Of a stretch of DNA of 64,000 nt, positions 15,292 to 24,868 are shown in pieces; the stretch's first letter is position 1; each line of letters begins with the position of its first letter. This DNA comes from Candidatus Rhodoblastus alkanivorans (GTDB taxonomy: Bacteria; Pseudomonadota; Alphaproteobacteria; Rhizobiales; Beijerinckiaceae). The position numbers and the translations under genes are program-made. The stretch lies in assembly GCF_022760755.1 (NCBI RefSeq), contig NZ_JAIVFP010000001.1, positions 3,204,001 to 3,268,000 of the forward strand, in the 5' to 3' direction. The notes under the pieces are model-generated. The model made no database searches and was not told the origin of the DNA. It worked only from the letters and a program-made list of their open reading frames with translations.

Positions 15292-18200
15292 TTAGCTGTT
15301 GTCGAACTTCGGGCCGCCGCGCATCACGACATAGATCGCCGGGATTACCAGCACGGTCAGCGCGGTCGAGGAGGCGAGGCCGAACAACAGCGAGATCGCC
15401 AGGCCCTGGAAGATCGGGTCGGACAAAATCACCGCCGCGCCGATCATCGCCGCCAAAGCCGTCAGCAAAATCGGCTTGAAGCGGATGGCGCCCGCCTCGA
15501 TCAGCACGTTCCGCAAGCCCTGGGACTTGTCGGCATGGCGCACGAAATCCACCAGCAGGATCGAGTTGCGCACGATGATGCCGGCGAGCGCGATGAAACC
15601 GATCATCGAGGTCGCGGTGAAATCGGCGTGGAACAGCCAATGGCCGAACATGATGCCGATGAAGGTGAGCGGGATCGGCGTCAGGATCACCAGCGGCAGC
15701 TTGAACGATTTGAACTGCGCGACCACCAGAATATAGATCCCGACCAGGGCCGCCATGAAGGCGGCGCCCATGTCGCGGAAGGTCACCCAGGTCACCTCCC
15801 ATTCGCCGTCCCACAGCAGCGAGGGCTTGGACTCGTCCAGAGGCTGGCCGTGCAGGATGATGCGCGGCTTTTCGAGGCCCGGCGGGAATTTCATCTCGTC
15901 GAGCTTCTTGTCCACCGCCAGCATGCCATAGAGCGGCGCCTCATAGGCGCCGGCGAGCTCCGCCGTCACCATTTCGGCGAAACGGCCGTTGTGGCGGAAC
16001 AGCGGGAAGGACGATTGTTCGTCCGACACCCGCACGACGTCGCCGAGTTCGACCACCGAGCGGTTGCCCGGCAGGCTGTTGGCTGGAACCGGCGTGGTCA
16101 GCGCCGACTCGTCGATCTTGATCTGGTTCTTGGCCAGGGCCAGCACGATCGGCAAGGGCTGGCGACCGCCGCCGCGATGGGAATAGCCCACCACCGTGTC
16201 GCCATAGAGCAGCTTGAGGGTCTGGAACACGTCGCTCTGCTGGACGCCGAAGAACTCCAGCGAATCCTGGTCGATCTCGATCCGCTTGCGCGGGGCCTGG
16301 ACGCCATATGAATCGTCCACGTCCACAATGAAGGGCGCGCTCTCGAAAGCCTTGCGCACCTGCGCCGCCACCGCCCGCCGCGTCTGCGGGTCAGGCCCGT
16401 AGATTTCGGCGAGCAGCGTCGCCAGCACCGGCGGCCCCGGCGGCGGCTCCACCACTTTGAGCGAGCCGTGCTTGGGCATGGCCAGGCCCGCCAGGCGATG
16501 GCGGATTTCCAGCGCGATCTGATGGCTGGTGCGCTCGCGCTCGTCCTTCGACGTCAGATTGATCTGCACATCGCCCATTTCGGGCTGGTTGCGCATGTAA
16601 TAATGGCGCACCAGGCCGTTGAAGTTGAAGGGCGCGGCGGTTCCCGCATAGGTCTCGAACGAGACGATCTCGGGAATGTCGCGCAGCCGTTCGATCGCCG
16701 CGCGCAGGACGCGGTTGGTCTCCTCGACCGACGTGCCGTGCGGCAGGTCGGCGATGATGGCGATCTCCGATTTGTTGTCGAAGGGCAGCAGCTTCACCGT
16801 CACCAGCTTGAAATAGAACAGGCTGAGCGAGGCCAGCGTCGCCACGCCGACAATGATCAGGAAACGTTTGGCCGAGCGCCGCGTGCGCAGCACCGGCGCG
16901 GCGAAAATCCGGTAAAGGCCGCCGAGCTTGCCGCCGTCGCTCGCTTCGTGATGGGCCGGCGGCGCCTTGCCGGCGACCTTGATCATCAGCCACGGCGTCA
17001 GGATCACCGCCACGAAGAAGGAGAACACCATCGCGGCGGAGGCGTTGGCCGGGATCGGGCTCATATAGGGCCCCATGAGGCCCGACACGAACAGCATCGG
17101 CAGCAGCGCCGCCACCACGGTGAGCGTCGCCACAATGGTCGGATTGCCGACTTCCGCCACGCCGTCGATCGCCGCCTGGACGCGCGAGCGGCCGTCCCGC
17201 ATCGCCCAATGGCGCGCGATGTTCTCGATCACCACGATCGCGTCGTCCACCAGAATACCGATCGAGAATATCAACGCGAACAGACTGACGCGATTCAGCG
17301 TGTAGCCCATGATCCGCGCCGCGAAGAGGGTGAGCAAAATCGTGGTCGGAATGACGACCGCCACGACGACGCCCTCGCGCCAGCCGATCGCGAAGGCCAC
17401 CAGCGCCACGATCGACAGGGTGGCGAGGCCGAGATGGAACAATAGTTCGTTGGCTTTCTCGTTCGCCGTCTGGCCGTAATTGCGCGACACCTCGACATTG
17501 ATGTCGTTGGGAACCACCCTCCCCTTGAGGTCCTGCAACTGTTCGATGATCTGTTTGGCGATCACCACGGCGTTCGAGCCCGCGCGCTTGGCGATCGCCA
17601 CCGACACCGCCGGGGCGCCCTGCAATCCGCCGTGGCCATCCTTCACGAAACGGCCGACGCGGGTTTCATTGGGCTCGCCAACGATGGTCACCTTGGCCAC
17701 GTCGCGCAAATAGACCGGGCGGTTGTCGCGGGTGGTGATGAGCAGGTCGCCGATCTGCGGGATCGTCTGCAGGGTCCGCCCCGCCACCGCCTCGATCTGC
17801 AATCCCTTGTCGCGGATCAGGCCGGCCTTGAACGCGGTGTTGGCGCCCTGCACCTTGGCCGCGAGCTGCTGCAGCGTCACGCCATATTTGGCGAGGGCTT
17901 CGGAATCCGGCTCGACCCTTATTTCGTCGGCCTGGTCGCCGACAAGATAAGTCAGACCGACATTGTCGAGCTTGGAGATTTCGGTGCGCAATTCGCGGGC
18001 GACCGAGGTCAGGCCGTCGGAGCTCCAGCGCGCCGCCGCCGCGGGCTTGGGCGACAGGGTCAGGACCACGATCGCGACGTCGTCGATGCCGCGCCCGATG
18101 ATCAGGGGTTCGGGAATGCCGGCCGGAATCTTGTCGAGATTGGCCCGGACTTTGTCGTGCACGCGCAGAATCGCGGCGTCGGTCGAGGAGCCGACCAGAA

Positions 18201-18552
18201 AGCGCGCCGTGACCACGACCTGGTCGTCATAGGTCTTGGAATAGACGTGCTCGACGCCGTCGATTCCCTTGACGATGGTTTCCAGCGGCTCGGTCACCAG
18301 CTTGACCGCATCCGTCGCCTTGAGGCCGTTGGCCTGGACGATGATGTCGACCATCGGCACCGCGATTTGCGGCTCTTCCTCGCGCGGCAGGGTAATCAGC
18401 GCGATCAGGCCCAGCGCCAGGGCCGCGATCAGCAGCAACGGCGTCAGGGGCGATGTGATGAAAGCGCGGGTCAGCGACCCGGCGATTCCAAGTGGACGGC
18501 CGTCGGCGGGCGGGCGCGCGCCGTGCGGCGTCTGGTGACTCATATCGCTCAT
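15292..18552 (-). CDS. RND family efflux transporter, inner-membrane permease
   Basis: A 1086-residue protein of the AcrB/HAE type. It has the first helix at about residues 35-53 followed by LPREEEPQI, a large periplasmic domain, a central block of helices with GILVDDAIVVIENI, and a second half ending in FGLASSTALTVLVIPAIYVV. The start overlaps the stop of the upstream adaptor gene by four bases (ATGA). The pair forms a proton-driven tripartite pump with an outer-membrane channel encoded elsewhere. Its substrate is unknown. Divergent location from an ArsR/BigR-like repressor and a rhodanese suggests a link to metal or reactive-sulfur stress. Confidence 0.9.
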   Translation of the reverse strand: MSDMSHQTPHGARPPADGRPLGIAGSLTRAFITSPLTPLLLIAALALGLIALITLPREEEPQIAVPMVDIIVQANGLKATDAVKLVTEPLETIVKGIDGVEHVYSKTYDDQVVVTARFLVGSSTDAAILRVHDKVRANLDKIPAGIPEPLIIGRGIDDVAIVVLTLSPKPAAAARWSSDGLTSVARELRTEISKLDNVGLTYLVGDQADEIRVEPDSEALAKYGVTLQQLAAKVQGANTAFKAGLIRDKGLQIEAVAGRTLQTIPQIGDLLITTRDNRPVYLRDVAKVTIVGEPNETRVGRFVKDGHGGLQGAPAVSVAIAKRAGSNAVVIAKQIIEQLQDLKGRVVPNDINVEVSRNYGQTANEKANELLFHLGLATLSIVALVAFAIGWREGVVVAVVIPTTILLTLFAARIMGYTLNRVSLFALIFSIGILVDDAIVVIENIARHWAMRDGRSRVQAAIDGVAEVGNPTIVATLTVVAALLPMLFVSGLMGPYMSPIPANASAAMVFSFFVAVILTPWLMIKVAGKAPPAHHEASDGGKLGGLYRIFAAPVLRTRRSAKRFLIIVGVATLASLSLFYFKLVTVKLLPFDNKSEIAIIADLPHGTSVEETNRVLRAAIERLRDIPEIVSFETYAGTAAPFNFNGLVRHYYMRNQPEMGDVQINLTSKDERERTSHQIALEIRHRLAGLAMPKHGSLKVVEPPPGPPVLATLLAEIYGPDPQTRRAVAAQVRKAFESAPFIVDVDDSYGVQAPRKRIEIDQDSLEFFGVQQSDVFQTLKLLYGDTVVGYSHRGGGRQPLPIVLALAKNQIKIDESALTTPVPANSLPGNRSVVELGDVVRVSDEQSSFPLFRHNGRFAEMVTAELAGAYEAPLYGMLAVDKKLDEMKFPPGLEKPRIILHGQPLDESKPSLLWDGEWEVTWVTFRDMGAAFMAALVGIYILVVAQFKSFKLPLVILTPIPLTFIGIMFGHWLFHADFTATSMIGFIALAGIIVRNSILLVDFVRHADKSQGLRNVLIEAGAIRFKPILLTALAAMIGAAVILSDPIFQGLAISLLFGLASSTALTVLVIPAIYVVMRGGPKFDNS

Positions 18553-19565
18553 GGAAGCTGAACCTTGTCGCCGGACTGAAGGCCGGTGAGAACTTCGACC
18601 ATGCCGGGCTCGGCGGAATCGGCGTAAACCACCGCGACGTCGAGCGGTCCCTCGGCGCGCAGCACGCGAACATAATCGACGCCCGAGCGCGTCATTATCG
18701 CCGAACGCGGAATCAGCATCACTTCGCGCTCGCCGACCGGCGCATATATCTGCACGCGCTCACCGACGAAATATTTGCTGAGATCGGCGACTTCGGCGTC
18801 CGCGATGACCCGGCCGTTCTCGATCTCGGGATAGATTTTCACGATGCTGCCCTTGCGCGCCGCCCCCGAACCGAGTTCAAGGCCGGCGTCCTGGCCGCGC
18901 GCCGTCAGCAACACCGGCGAGCCGAGCTTCAGCAGCGCCGCATGGCGTTCCGGCAGGCTCAGGCGCAGGAACAAATTGCCCGCCGCGATTCGCGCGATCG
19001 TCTCGCCTGGCAGGACCACCGAGCCGGGAATGACCGAAACGGTCAGCACCACCCCGTCCCGCGGGGCCAGGACATTGCCTTCACTCATCTGCTGCGAAAC
19101 GACCGCCCGCTGCGACTGCATCGCCTCGACCTGGTGTTGCAGAACATCCACGTTGGTCTTGGCCTGGTCATAGGCCGCCTTGGTGATGAAGCCGCGCGGC
19201 AGGAGGTCCTGCGCCCGCTTCAACGCGTCGGTGGCGTTGGCTAGCTGCGATTGCAGCGCTTTCAGCTGGCCGTCGAGCGATTGCGCCTGCAGCGCCAATT
19301 TCTCGTCGGCCACCGTCGCGATCACGTCCCCCGCCTTGACATGGGCGCCTTCATCCACCGAACGGCTCGCCAGGACGCCGCCGATTCGCGTGCGCGCCGG
19401 CACGATGTCCCGGCTCTCGACCTGGCCGAACATCGCCTTCATGTCGGGAACATTGCGCTTCTTGACGACGAATTCCCCCGCCTGCGCCGCGCCGGATAGC
19501 GCCGCGCAGACGGCGACCGCCGCAAGGCCTTGGACAATGGGAAAGAATGGGCTTCGCTTGCGCAT
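18549..19565 (-). CDS. RND periplasmic adaptor (membrane fusion protein)
   Basis: The 338-residue protein has a signal peptide (MRKRSPFFPIVQGLAAVAV...AQA). Next comes the biotinyl-lipoyl-like half motif RIGGVLASRSVDEGAHVKAGDVIATV, a coiled-coil hairpin (about residues 85-165, with SLDGQLKALQSQLANATDALKRA), and the matching second half motif LAPRDGVVLTVSVIPGSVVLPGE. This order is diagnostic of RND adaptors. ATG 19565 is preferred over 19598 because it begins the signal peptide. It is the first gene of the efflux operon, facing the repressor gene across 97 bases. Confidence 0.88.
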   Translation of the reverse strand: MRKRSPFFPIVQGLAAVAVCAALSGAAQAGEFVVKKRNVPDMKAMFGQVESRDIVPARTRIGGVLASRSVDEGAHVKAGDVIATVADEKLALQAQSLDGQLKALQSQLANATDALKRAQDLLPRGFITKAAYDQAKTNVDVLQHQVEAMQSQRAVVSQQMSEGNVLAPRDGVVLTVSVIPGSVVLPGETIARIAAGNLFLRLSLPERHAALLKLGSPVLLTARGQDAGLELGSGAARKGSIVKIYPEIENGRVIADAEVADLSKYFVGERVQIYAPVGEREVMLIPRSAIMTRSGVDYVRVLRAEGPLDVAVVYADSAEPGMVEVLTGLQSGDKVQLP

Positions 19566-19631
19566 GAAAAGTCTCGTAGTCCGGTGATCCGCATGCAAAG
19601 CGCGCCATCCGGCGCGCCATGAGGAGATTTA

Positions 19632-19649
19632 CATATATTCAAATATATG
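19632..19649. promoter_or_regulatory. Perfect 18-bp palindrome, probable ArsR/BigR-type operator
   Basis: CATATATTCAAATATATG consists of 8-bp perfect inverted arms around a central CA. It lies 13 bases before the repressor ATG and within the 97-bp divergent gap to the efflux operon. Its AT-rich character contrasts sharply with the surroundings. Binding here could repress both directions. Confidence 0.65.
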
Positions 19650-19662
19650 CAAATAATGGGGA

Positions 19663-20004
19663 ATGATTGTCAAGCAGTTCGAACTTGAGCTTTTCGACTC
19701 GGCGGCGGACCACGCCTGCGACCTGATCAAGGCGCTGGCTCATCCGGCGCGGCTGCGCATCGTCTGCGCCCTATCGGGACACGAATGCTGCGTGACGAGC
19801 CTCGCCGAAATCGCCGCCGTCCCGATCTCGACCATATCCCGCCACCTTGCCTTGCTGCGCAAGGACAGGATTGTCAAGACGCGCCGCGCCCGCCAGACTG
19901 TGTTCTATTCCCTGAACGACGAGAATGTGGGCAAATTCGTCGACATCCTCGCCGCGACCTTTTGCGCCGTCGCGCCGCCGAACGCCAAACGAAGGAAGGT
20001 TTGA
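19663..20004 (+). CDS. ArsR/SmtB family repressor, BigR/SqrR-like
   Basis: A 113-residue winged-helix protein with LIKALAHPARLRIVCAL and the recognition helix region VPISTISRHLALLRKDRIVKTRR. It has cysteines at positions 19, 35, 42, 43 and 101. Cys42 (in GHECCVTSLAE) and Cys101 (near the C-terminal helix) match the positions of the two reactive cysteines of the persulfide-sensing BigR/SqrR/YgaV group, which form a sulfur-bridged link when reactive sulfur species rise. The gene is followed without a gap by a rhodanese, a typical BigR partner. An arsenic or metal sensor remains possible because of the adjacent Cys42-Cys43 pair. Confidence 0.75.
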   Translation: MIVKQFELELFDSAADHACDLIKALAHPARLRIVCALSGHECCVTSLAEIAAVPISTISRHLALLRKDRIVKTRRARQTVFYSLNDENVGKFVDILAATFCAVAPPNAKRRKV

Positions 20005-20409
20005 ATGACCCTGAAAAGGCCCTTGAAGAAAGGCTTCAAGCAGATGCTCGCGGAGGCCAATGCGCTCATCGAGACAATTTCCGTCCATGACGCCCTTCCC
20101 CTCGTCGGCGAAAAGTCCATCCTGTTCCTGGACGTGCGCGAGGCCGTCGAACTCCAGAAGGGCGAAATTCTCGGCGCCCTCCACGCCCCCAGAGGTTTCC
20201 TAGAGTTCTACGCCGATCCGGACTCCACGATGCACAAGCCGGAAATGGCCAGAGCCGAAAAAATCATCCTCTATTGCGCTACCGGAGGCCGCTCGACCTT
20301 CGCCGCCAAGACCCTCGTCGACATGGGTTACGACCTCGACAAAATTTTCAACCTCGCCGGCGGATTCGAAGCCTGGAAAGCCGCAAACGGCCCGATCGAG
20401 GTCATCTGA
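20005..20409 (+). CDS. Rhodanese-like sulfurtransferase
   Basis: The 134-residue single-domain rhodanese has the active-site loop YCATGGRS with Cys91 and the conserved FLDVRE at residues 41-46. The start codon follows the repressor stop directly (TGAATG), so the two are co-transcribed. Such rhodaneses move sulfane sulfur from persulfides or thiosulfate to a thiol or cyanide. With a BigR-like regulator it probably helps remove excess reactive sulfur. The stop abuts that of the convergent antiporter gene. Confidence 0.88.
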   Translation: MTLKRPLKKGFKQMLAEANALIETISVHDALPLVGEKSILFLDVREAVELQKGEILGALHAPRGFLEFYADPDSTMHKPEMARAEKIILYCATGGRSTFAAKTLVDMGYDLDKIFNLAGGFEAWKAANGPIEVI

Positions 20410-21522
20410 TCAAGGCACGGCCGAAAACAGCAGGAAAACGCCGAAAATCACCAGATGGACCGCGCCCTGCAAGATGGTGGCGCGGCCCGTCGCAAGAGTG
20501 AGCGTGGAGACGAACAGGGTCAGCATCAGCACCGTCATGCCTTCGCCGTCGAGGCCGAGCGTGAGCGGCTTGCCCAGATAGAGCGACACGGCGGCGACAG
20601 TGGGAATGGTCAGGCCGATGCTCGCGATCGCCGAACCGATCGCGAGATTGAGGCTGATCTGCAGCTTGTTCGCGCGCGCGGCGTTCACCGCGGCGACGCT
20701 CTCGGGCAGCAGGACCAGGGTCGCGATGACGACGCCGAGGAAAGAGACCGGCAGGCCGACCGAGCGGATGCCATGCTCCAGCGCCGGCGCCAGGGTTTTC
20801 GCCAGGAGCACGACGCCCGTCAGCGATAGAACGAGCATCAGACCGCTGAAAGCAGTGACGCCGGCCGAAGGCGGCGCCAAAGCTTGCTCTTCATCGGCGT
20901 CGGGATCGACAAGAAAATAATCGCGATGGCGGACGGACTGCACGAAAACGAAGACGCCATAAAGCAGAATGGAGGCCACGCCGACAAAAATCAGCTGTGT
21001 CGGCGAATATTGCGGGCCGAGCCGGGTTACGGTGAAATTGGGCAGGATCAGGCTGAGGACCGCCAGCGTGGAGAGAACGCTCAGCGCCGAAACCGTGCCG
21101 TGAACGCTGTATCCCTGTTCGCGATAACGCGCGGCGCCGAGCAGCAGGCAAAGGCCGACGACGCCGTTCAGCACGATCGCGACCGCCGAAAACACCGTGT
21201 CGCGCGCCAGGGAATTGTCGCCCGATTCGGAACCGACCATGGCGGCGACGATCAGCGCGGTCTCAATCGCGGTCACGGCCAAAGCGAGGAGAATCGACCC
21301 CATCGGCTCGCCCACTTTGAGCGCGACCACTTCCGCATGATGGACGGCGGCGAAGACCGAAACAAACAGCAGGACCGAGGCGGCCAAAAGCACGGCGAGA
21401 TGCTCCGCATCCACGACATGCGCATATTTCAAGCCGACCAGAACCAGCGCGGCGAGCGGCGCCAGCACCGTCATCGCCAATTTCATCCATCCGGCGCCAT
21501 GCGCATCGCTCGACGAAGCCAT
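20410..21522 (-). CDS. ChaA-type Ca2+(Na+)/H+ antiporter
   Basis: The 370-residue integral membrane protein has about ten helices and the two duplicated cation-exchanger signatures: an early VHHAEVVALKVGEPMGSILLALAVTAIETAL, with the essential acidic pair, and a later LPESVAAVNAARANKLQISLNLAIGSAIASIGLT. A charged loop (DPDADEEQAL) separates the halves. This is the CaCA/ChaA layout, exporting calcium or sodium for protons. The start at 21522 (MASSSDAHG) is preferred over ATG 21552. Confidence 0.85.
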   Translation of the reverse strand: MASSSDAHGAGWMKLAMTVLAPLAALVLVGLKYAHVVDAEHLAVLLAASVLLFVSVFAAVHHAEVVALKVGEPMGSILLALAVTAIETALIVAAMVGSESGDNSLARDTVFSAVAIVLNGVVGLCLLLGAARYREQGYSVHGTVSALSVLSTLAVLSLILPNFTVTRLGPQYSPTQLIFVGVASILLYGVFVFVQSVRHRDYFLVDPDADEEQALAPPSAGVTAFSGLMLVLSLTGVVLLAKTLAPALEHGIRSVGLPVSFLGVVIATLVLLPESVAAVNAARANKLQISLNLAIGSAIASIGLTIPTVAAVSLYLGKPLTLGLDGEGMTVLMLTLFVSTLTLATGRATILQGAVHLVIFGVFLLFSAVP

Positions 21523-21605
21523 TCCGGCCGTCCTCCAAAAAGGTGAAGCCAAAGGCGCTTGTCCCGCAAGGCTTTGGCTTTCGTGAGGCCTAGTGTCAAT
21601 AGCGC

Positions 21606-23894
21606 TTATTGTTCGGGCCTGACGAGCTTGGCGCGCAGGGCGTCGGCGAATCCCTGGATGCGCGGGTTGTCGGGCTCGAGCTTTTGCAGCGCCTGGACAT
21701 GGCCGAGCGCGGAGGCGTAATCGCCCTCCTGGGCCTCGTAGGAGGCGAGCGCGGCAAGAATTTCGCGGTCGTTGGGCCGTCGTGCGAGGGCCGCCCGCAA
21801 GACTTCGCGGGCCTTGGCCGGCTCGCCGGTGTCGTGCAAGGCAACGGCGTAGACATAGGCGTAATGCGCATTATCGGGGGCGAGTTTTGTCGCCAGCTCC
21901 AGTTTGGCGACGGCCTCGGCCGTGCGTTTCTGACGGATCAGACTGAGGCCCAAAGCATGCGCAAGCGGGCCGGAGCGGGGATTGTCGGCCAAAGCCTTGG
22001 CCAGAATCGCTTCCGCTCCCGGCTCGTCGCCGCGATGCCGGGCAATTTCCGCAAGCTGTATGGCGGCGGGCGCGAAAGTCTTGTCGAGCGCCAGCGCCTT
22101 CGCGAACTCGGCCTGAGCCGCATCGATCTTGCCGCGCGCAAGGTCGAGCGCACCCAGATTGGCGCGCGATTCCGGGCGTTCGGCGGTGAACATCTCGCCC
22201 GCCACATATTCGTCGAGCGCCTTTTCGAAGGCCACGAGATCGCCGGGCGCGAGATTCGCCTCGCCCGCGCCCGCGAGGCTGCGCGCCGCCTGCATGCGCA
22301 CGAGGCGGGTCGGATCGCGCAGCAGCGGCGCCAAAGCGCGCGCCTTGGCCGCGGAATCGGCGTTGGCGAGAACCTCCGCCGCCGCGACGCGGATCATCGG
22401 ATCGTCGGCCTTGGTCAGTTGCGCGGCCGCCTCGATCACCGCGGGGGCGGCGTCGCCGTCGAGCCGCGCCAGCGCGCTGGCGCGGGCGATCGAAGATTGC
22501 CCGGAATCATTGGCGACGCCGAGCAGCGCGCCGGTTGCGCCCGGCCCGTCGGCGTCGGCGAGCGCAAAAGCCTCGGCGAAGGTCTGGGCGCCGGGATTAT
22601 TGGTCATCCCCCAGCCTTTCAGCGCCGCCTCGGCCCAGTTCGCGTCCTCGTCGGCGTGGCATTTATTGCAGGCGTTGGGCGTTCCCATACTGATCGTGCG
22701 ATCCGGGCGGGGAATGCGGATCGAATGATCCTGCCGCGCGTGGATGACCATGTAATTGGTCGTCGGCATGTGACAGGCGGCGCATTGCGCGCCGGGGGAA
22801 CCCTGCGGATGATGGTGATGGGCCGGCGTGTCGAACACTTTCGCGGCATGGCACTGGCCGCAGACCTGGTTGCCGGGAAGGCGCAGCTTGCCGGAATGGG
22901 GATTGTGGCAGTCCGAACAGGTCACGCCCGCCGCATGCATCCGGCTCTGGGCGAAGGAGGCGAAATTATAGACTTCTTCGCGCTGCTGGCCGTCGGGATA
23001 ATAGAGGCCCGGCGCGAGCGTCGCCGGCCGAAAGGCGTCGTAGAAATGATGAACGTCCTGCGGCGCGTCCGCGAACTGGCCGCGCCGGGAATGGCAGCCA
23101 GCGCAGACCAGTTCTTCGGTCCGGGCGCCCGGCGGCTGTGAACGCGCGGCGGTTCCTTGCGGATTGGGCGTCCAGGTCACGCCCTTGCGCTGGTCGAAGC
23201 GAAACGCGAAGCCGTGGGCCTTCTTCTCGTCAGGCGTCAGGCCGGCGCCGCCCTTGGCCCAGGCGAGATGGCGCGACGCCGGACCGTGGCAGGCCTCGCA
23301 ACCGATGCTGATCTCGCTCCAATGAGTGGCGAAAGTGTCTTTCGTCGGGTCATAGTTCTTTTTCAGATCGGTCGAATGGCACCAGGCGCATTGATAGTTC
23401 CAGTTCTGGTCGATCCCGGTCCAATGCAAGGGATCGCCCGCCGCCAATTCGCGGTTCGGGTAAAGGTCGAACCATTTTTGGCCGCCATGCTCCTTCGGCC
23501 GGGAATCCCAGGCAATCCCGAAGGCCTGTAGCCGGCCGCCGGGCAGTTCGATCAGATATTGCTGAAGAGGAGAGAGTCCGAACGTATATTTGATCTCGAA
23601 ATCGGCCAGCTTGCCGTCCGGCCCGTCGGTTCGGACGAAATATTTGCCGTCGCGGCGGAAGAAGGTGGTTTCGATTGAACCCTTGCGGAAATGCGCGTCA
23701 TTGAAATCGCCCAGCACGTTCTTTTCGTCGGCGATCTGCATTGCTCCGGCGTGATGCGATTTCCGCCAATCCTCATATTGCGCCCTGTGACAGGCGGCGC
23801 AGCTTTCCGAGCCGACGAAGGCCGCGGTGTCCTTCGCCCGCGCTGGAGCGAGGACCAGAACGAGCAGGGTCACGGAAAGGATGAAAAGCCGCAT
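21606..23894 (-). CDS. Octaheme c-type cytochrome with C-terminal HEAT-like and TPR repeats
   Basis: A 762-residue exported protein starting at ATG 23894 with a signal peptide (MRLFILSVTLLVLVLAPARA). Eight CxxCH sites occur in the first half, among them ESCAACHR, YQCAWCHS, IGCEACHG, VTCSDCHN and QVCGQCHA. The segment between resembles cytochrome c554-like multiheme proteins. Residues about 430-560 are Ala-rich helical repeats of the HEAT type, and the last 200 residues are TPRs (for example PESRANLGALDLARGKIDAAQAEFAKAL). Such proteins are found in electron-transfer and respiratory clusters, but the substrate is unknown. Two damaged genes lie directly upstream on the same strand. Confidence 0.8.
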   Translation of the reverse strand: MRLFILSVTLLVLVLAPARAKDTAAFVGSESCAACHRAQYEDWRKSHHAGAMQIADEKNVLGDFNDAHFRKGSIETTFFRRDGKYFVRTDGPDGKLADFEIKYTFGLSPLQQYLIELPGGRLQAFGIAWDSRPKEHGGQKWFDLYPNRELAAGDPLHWTGIDQNWNYQCAWCHSTDLKKNYDPTKDTFATHWSEISIGCEACHGPASRHLAWAKGGAGLTPDEKKAHGFAFRFDQRKGVTWTPNPQGTAARSQPPGARTEELVCAGCHSRRGQFADAPQDVHHFYDAFRPATLAPGLYYPDGQQREEVYNFASFAQSRMHAAGVTCSDCHNPHSGKLRLPGNQVCGQCHAAKVFDTPAHHHHPQGSPGAQCAACHMPTTNYMVIHARQDHSIRIPRPDRTISMGTPNACNKCHADEDANWAEAALKGWGMTNNPGAQTFAEAFALADADGPGATGALLGVANDSGQSSIARASALARLDGDAAPAVIEAAAQLTKADDPMIRVAAAEVLANADSAAKARALAPLLRDPTRLVRMQAARSLAGAGEANLAPGDLVAFEKALDEYVAGEMFTAERPESRANLGALDLARGKIDAAQAEFAKALALDKTFAPAAIQLAEIARHRGDEPGAEAILAKALADNPRSGPLAHALGLSLIRQKRTAEAVAKLELATKLAPDNAHYAYVYAVALHDTGEPAKAREVLRAALARRPNDREILAALASYEAQEGDYASALGHVQALQKLEPDNPRIQGFADALRAKLVRPEQ

Positions 23895-23962
23895 GAGACT
23901 CCCGACGCGGCGCACGAAAGGCAACCGCCGTTTATTCGCGCGCCGTTTGACGACGGTCCACT

Positions 23963-24826
23963 TCAGAAAATCAAGGTCATCTGCGTCCTGAGCTGCCAAT
24001 CGGCGCCATAGGTCGGACGGATGGCGTTGTAATAGGCGCCGATCAGCAAGTTGACCGGCAGCTTGCCGATCTTCATCACGCGGCCGGCCTGCGCGCCGAC
24101 GGGGAGTGTCCATTTGGTTCCGCTCGCCTCCCAGTCGGCGGTGATGACGGGCGAACTGCCGACATACCAGCCGCCGGGGAAATTGTAGTTGAAGAACGGC
24201 TGCGCCAGGAAGCTGCTTTAGCCGTTGCCGCCCCTGCCGTAGCGGTCGCCGAGCGACCAGATATTGTTGACGAGCAGGCCGGAAACGATCGGCCCGTTCA
24301 TATTGACCACGACGCCGGTCGGACCCGCGCCCCAAACGCTCGATCCAAGTGTCGGATCACTGATCGTCAGGATCTGGACGACCGGGCCCAAGCCCCACAG
24401 CCAGCCGTTCACGGGCTTGGCCGGCGACAGGAAGGCCGAGAAAGTGGTCGCTCCGCTTCCAAACGGCGCTGTCCGAGCCGGCGAAAGGTCCGGGTTCCAG
24501 ACCAGCGGGAGAATGGTCCGGGTGATGACGTTCCAATCCTCTGTCACATGAAGCGGAATTACCGGCTGGATATTGAGAAGCTCTTGCGCTCCGGCGTGCG
24601 GGCCGTAGCCGAAATTGGTGTTGCTCTGGAAGGGGAAGGAATAGAGGTCGCCGATCGGGTTCTGGATCTTTTTGGCAAGCGCGCTGGCGTCCTGTCCCTC
24701 CGACTGGTCACCTCCCGAAGCGCCCGGCGCCGATTGCGCATGAGCCGCTGTCGCCGCCGCCAGCCAACCGGCCATGGCCACGAAGGAGAGGATTTTCGGC
24801 GTCAGGCTTTTCCGCCTTTCCATCAT
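23963..24826 (-). pseudogene. Outer-membrane beta-barrel-like protein gene interrupted by an in-frame stop
   Basis: The first 202 codons encode a signal peptide (ending AHAQS) and a protein of the type often annotated as a transporter or neuromedin U-like outer-membrane protein (NPIGDLYSFPFQSNTNFGYGP near the mature N-terminus, then LNIQPVIPLHV). A TAA at 24218-24220 follows GRGGNG. The same frame then continues for 84 codons with SSFLAQPFFNYNFPGGWYVG and ends ...LRTQMTLIF at TGA 23963-23965, the usual C-terminal strand ending with Phe. A single base change would explain the stop. Either a nonsense mutation has inactivated the gene or there is a sequencing error. Confidence 0.75.
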
Positions 24827-24868
24827 GACACACCCCGGTGAAACTCTTGTTGGGTCTCTTGCCGCCCG

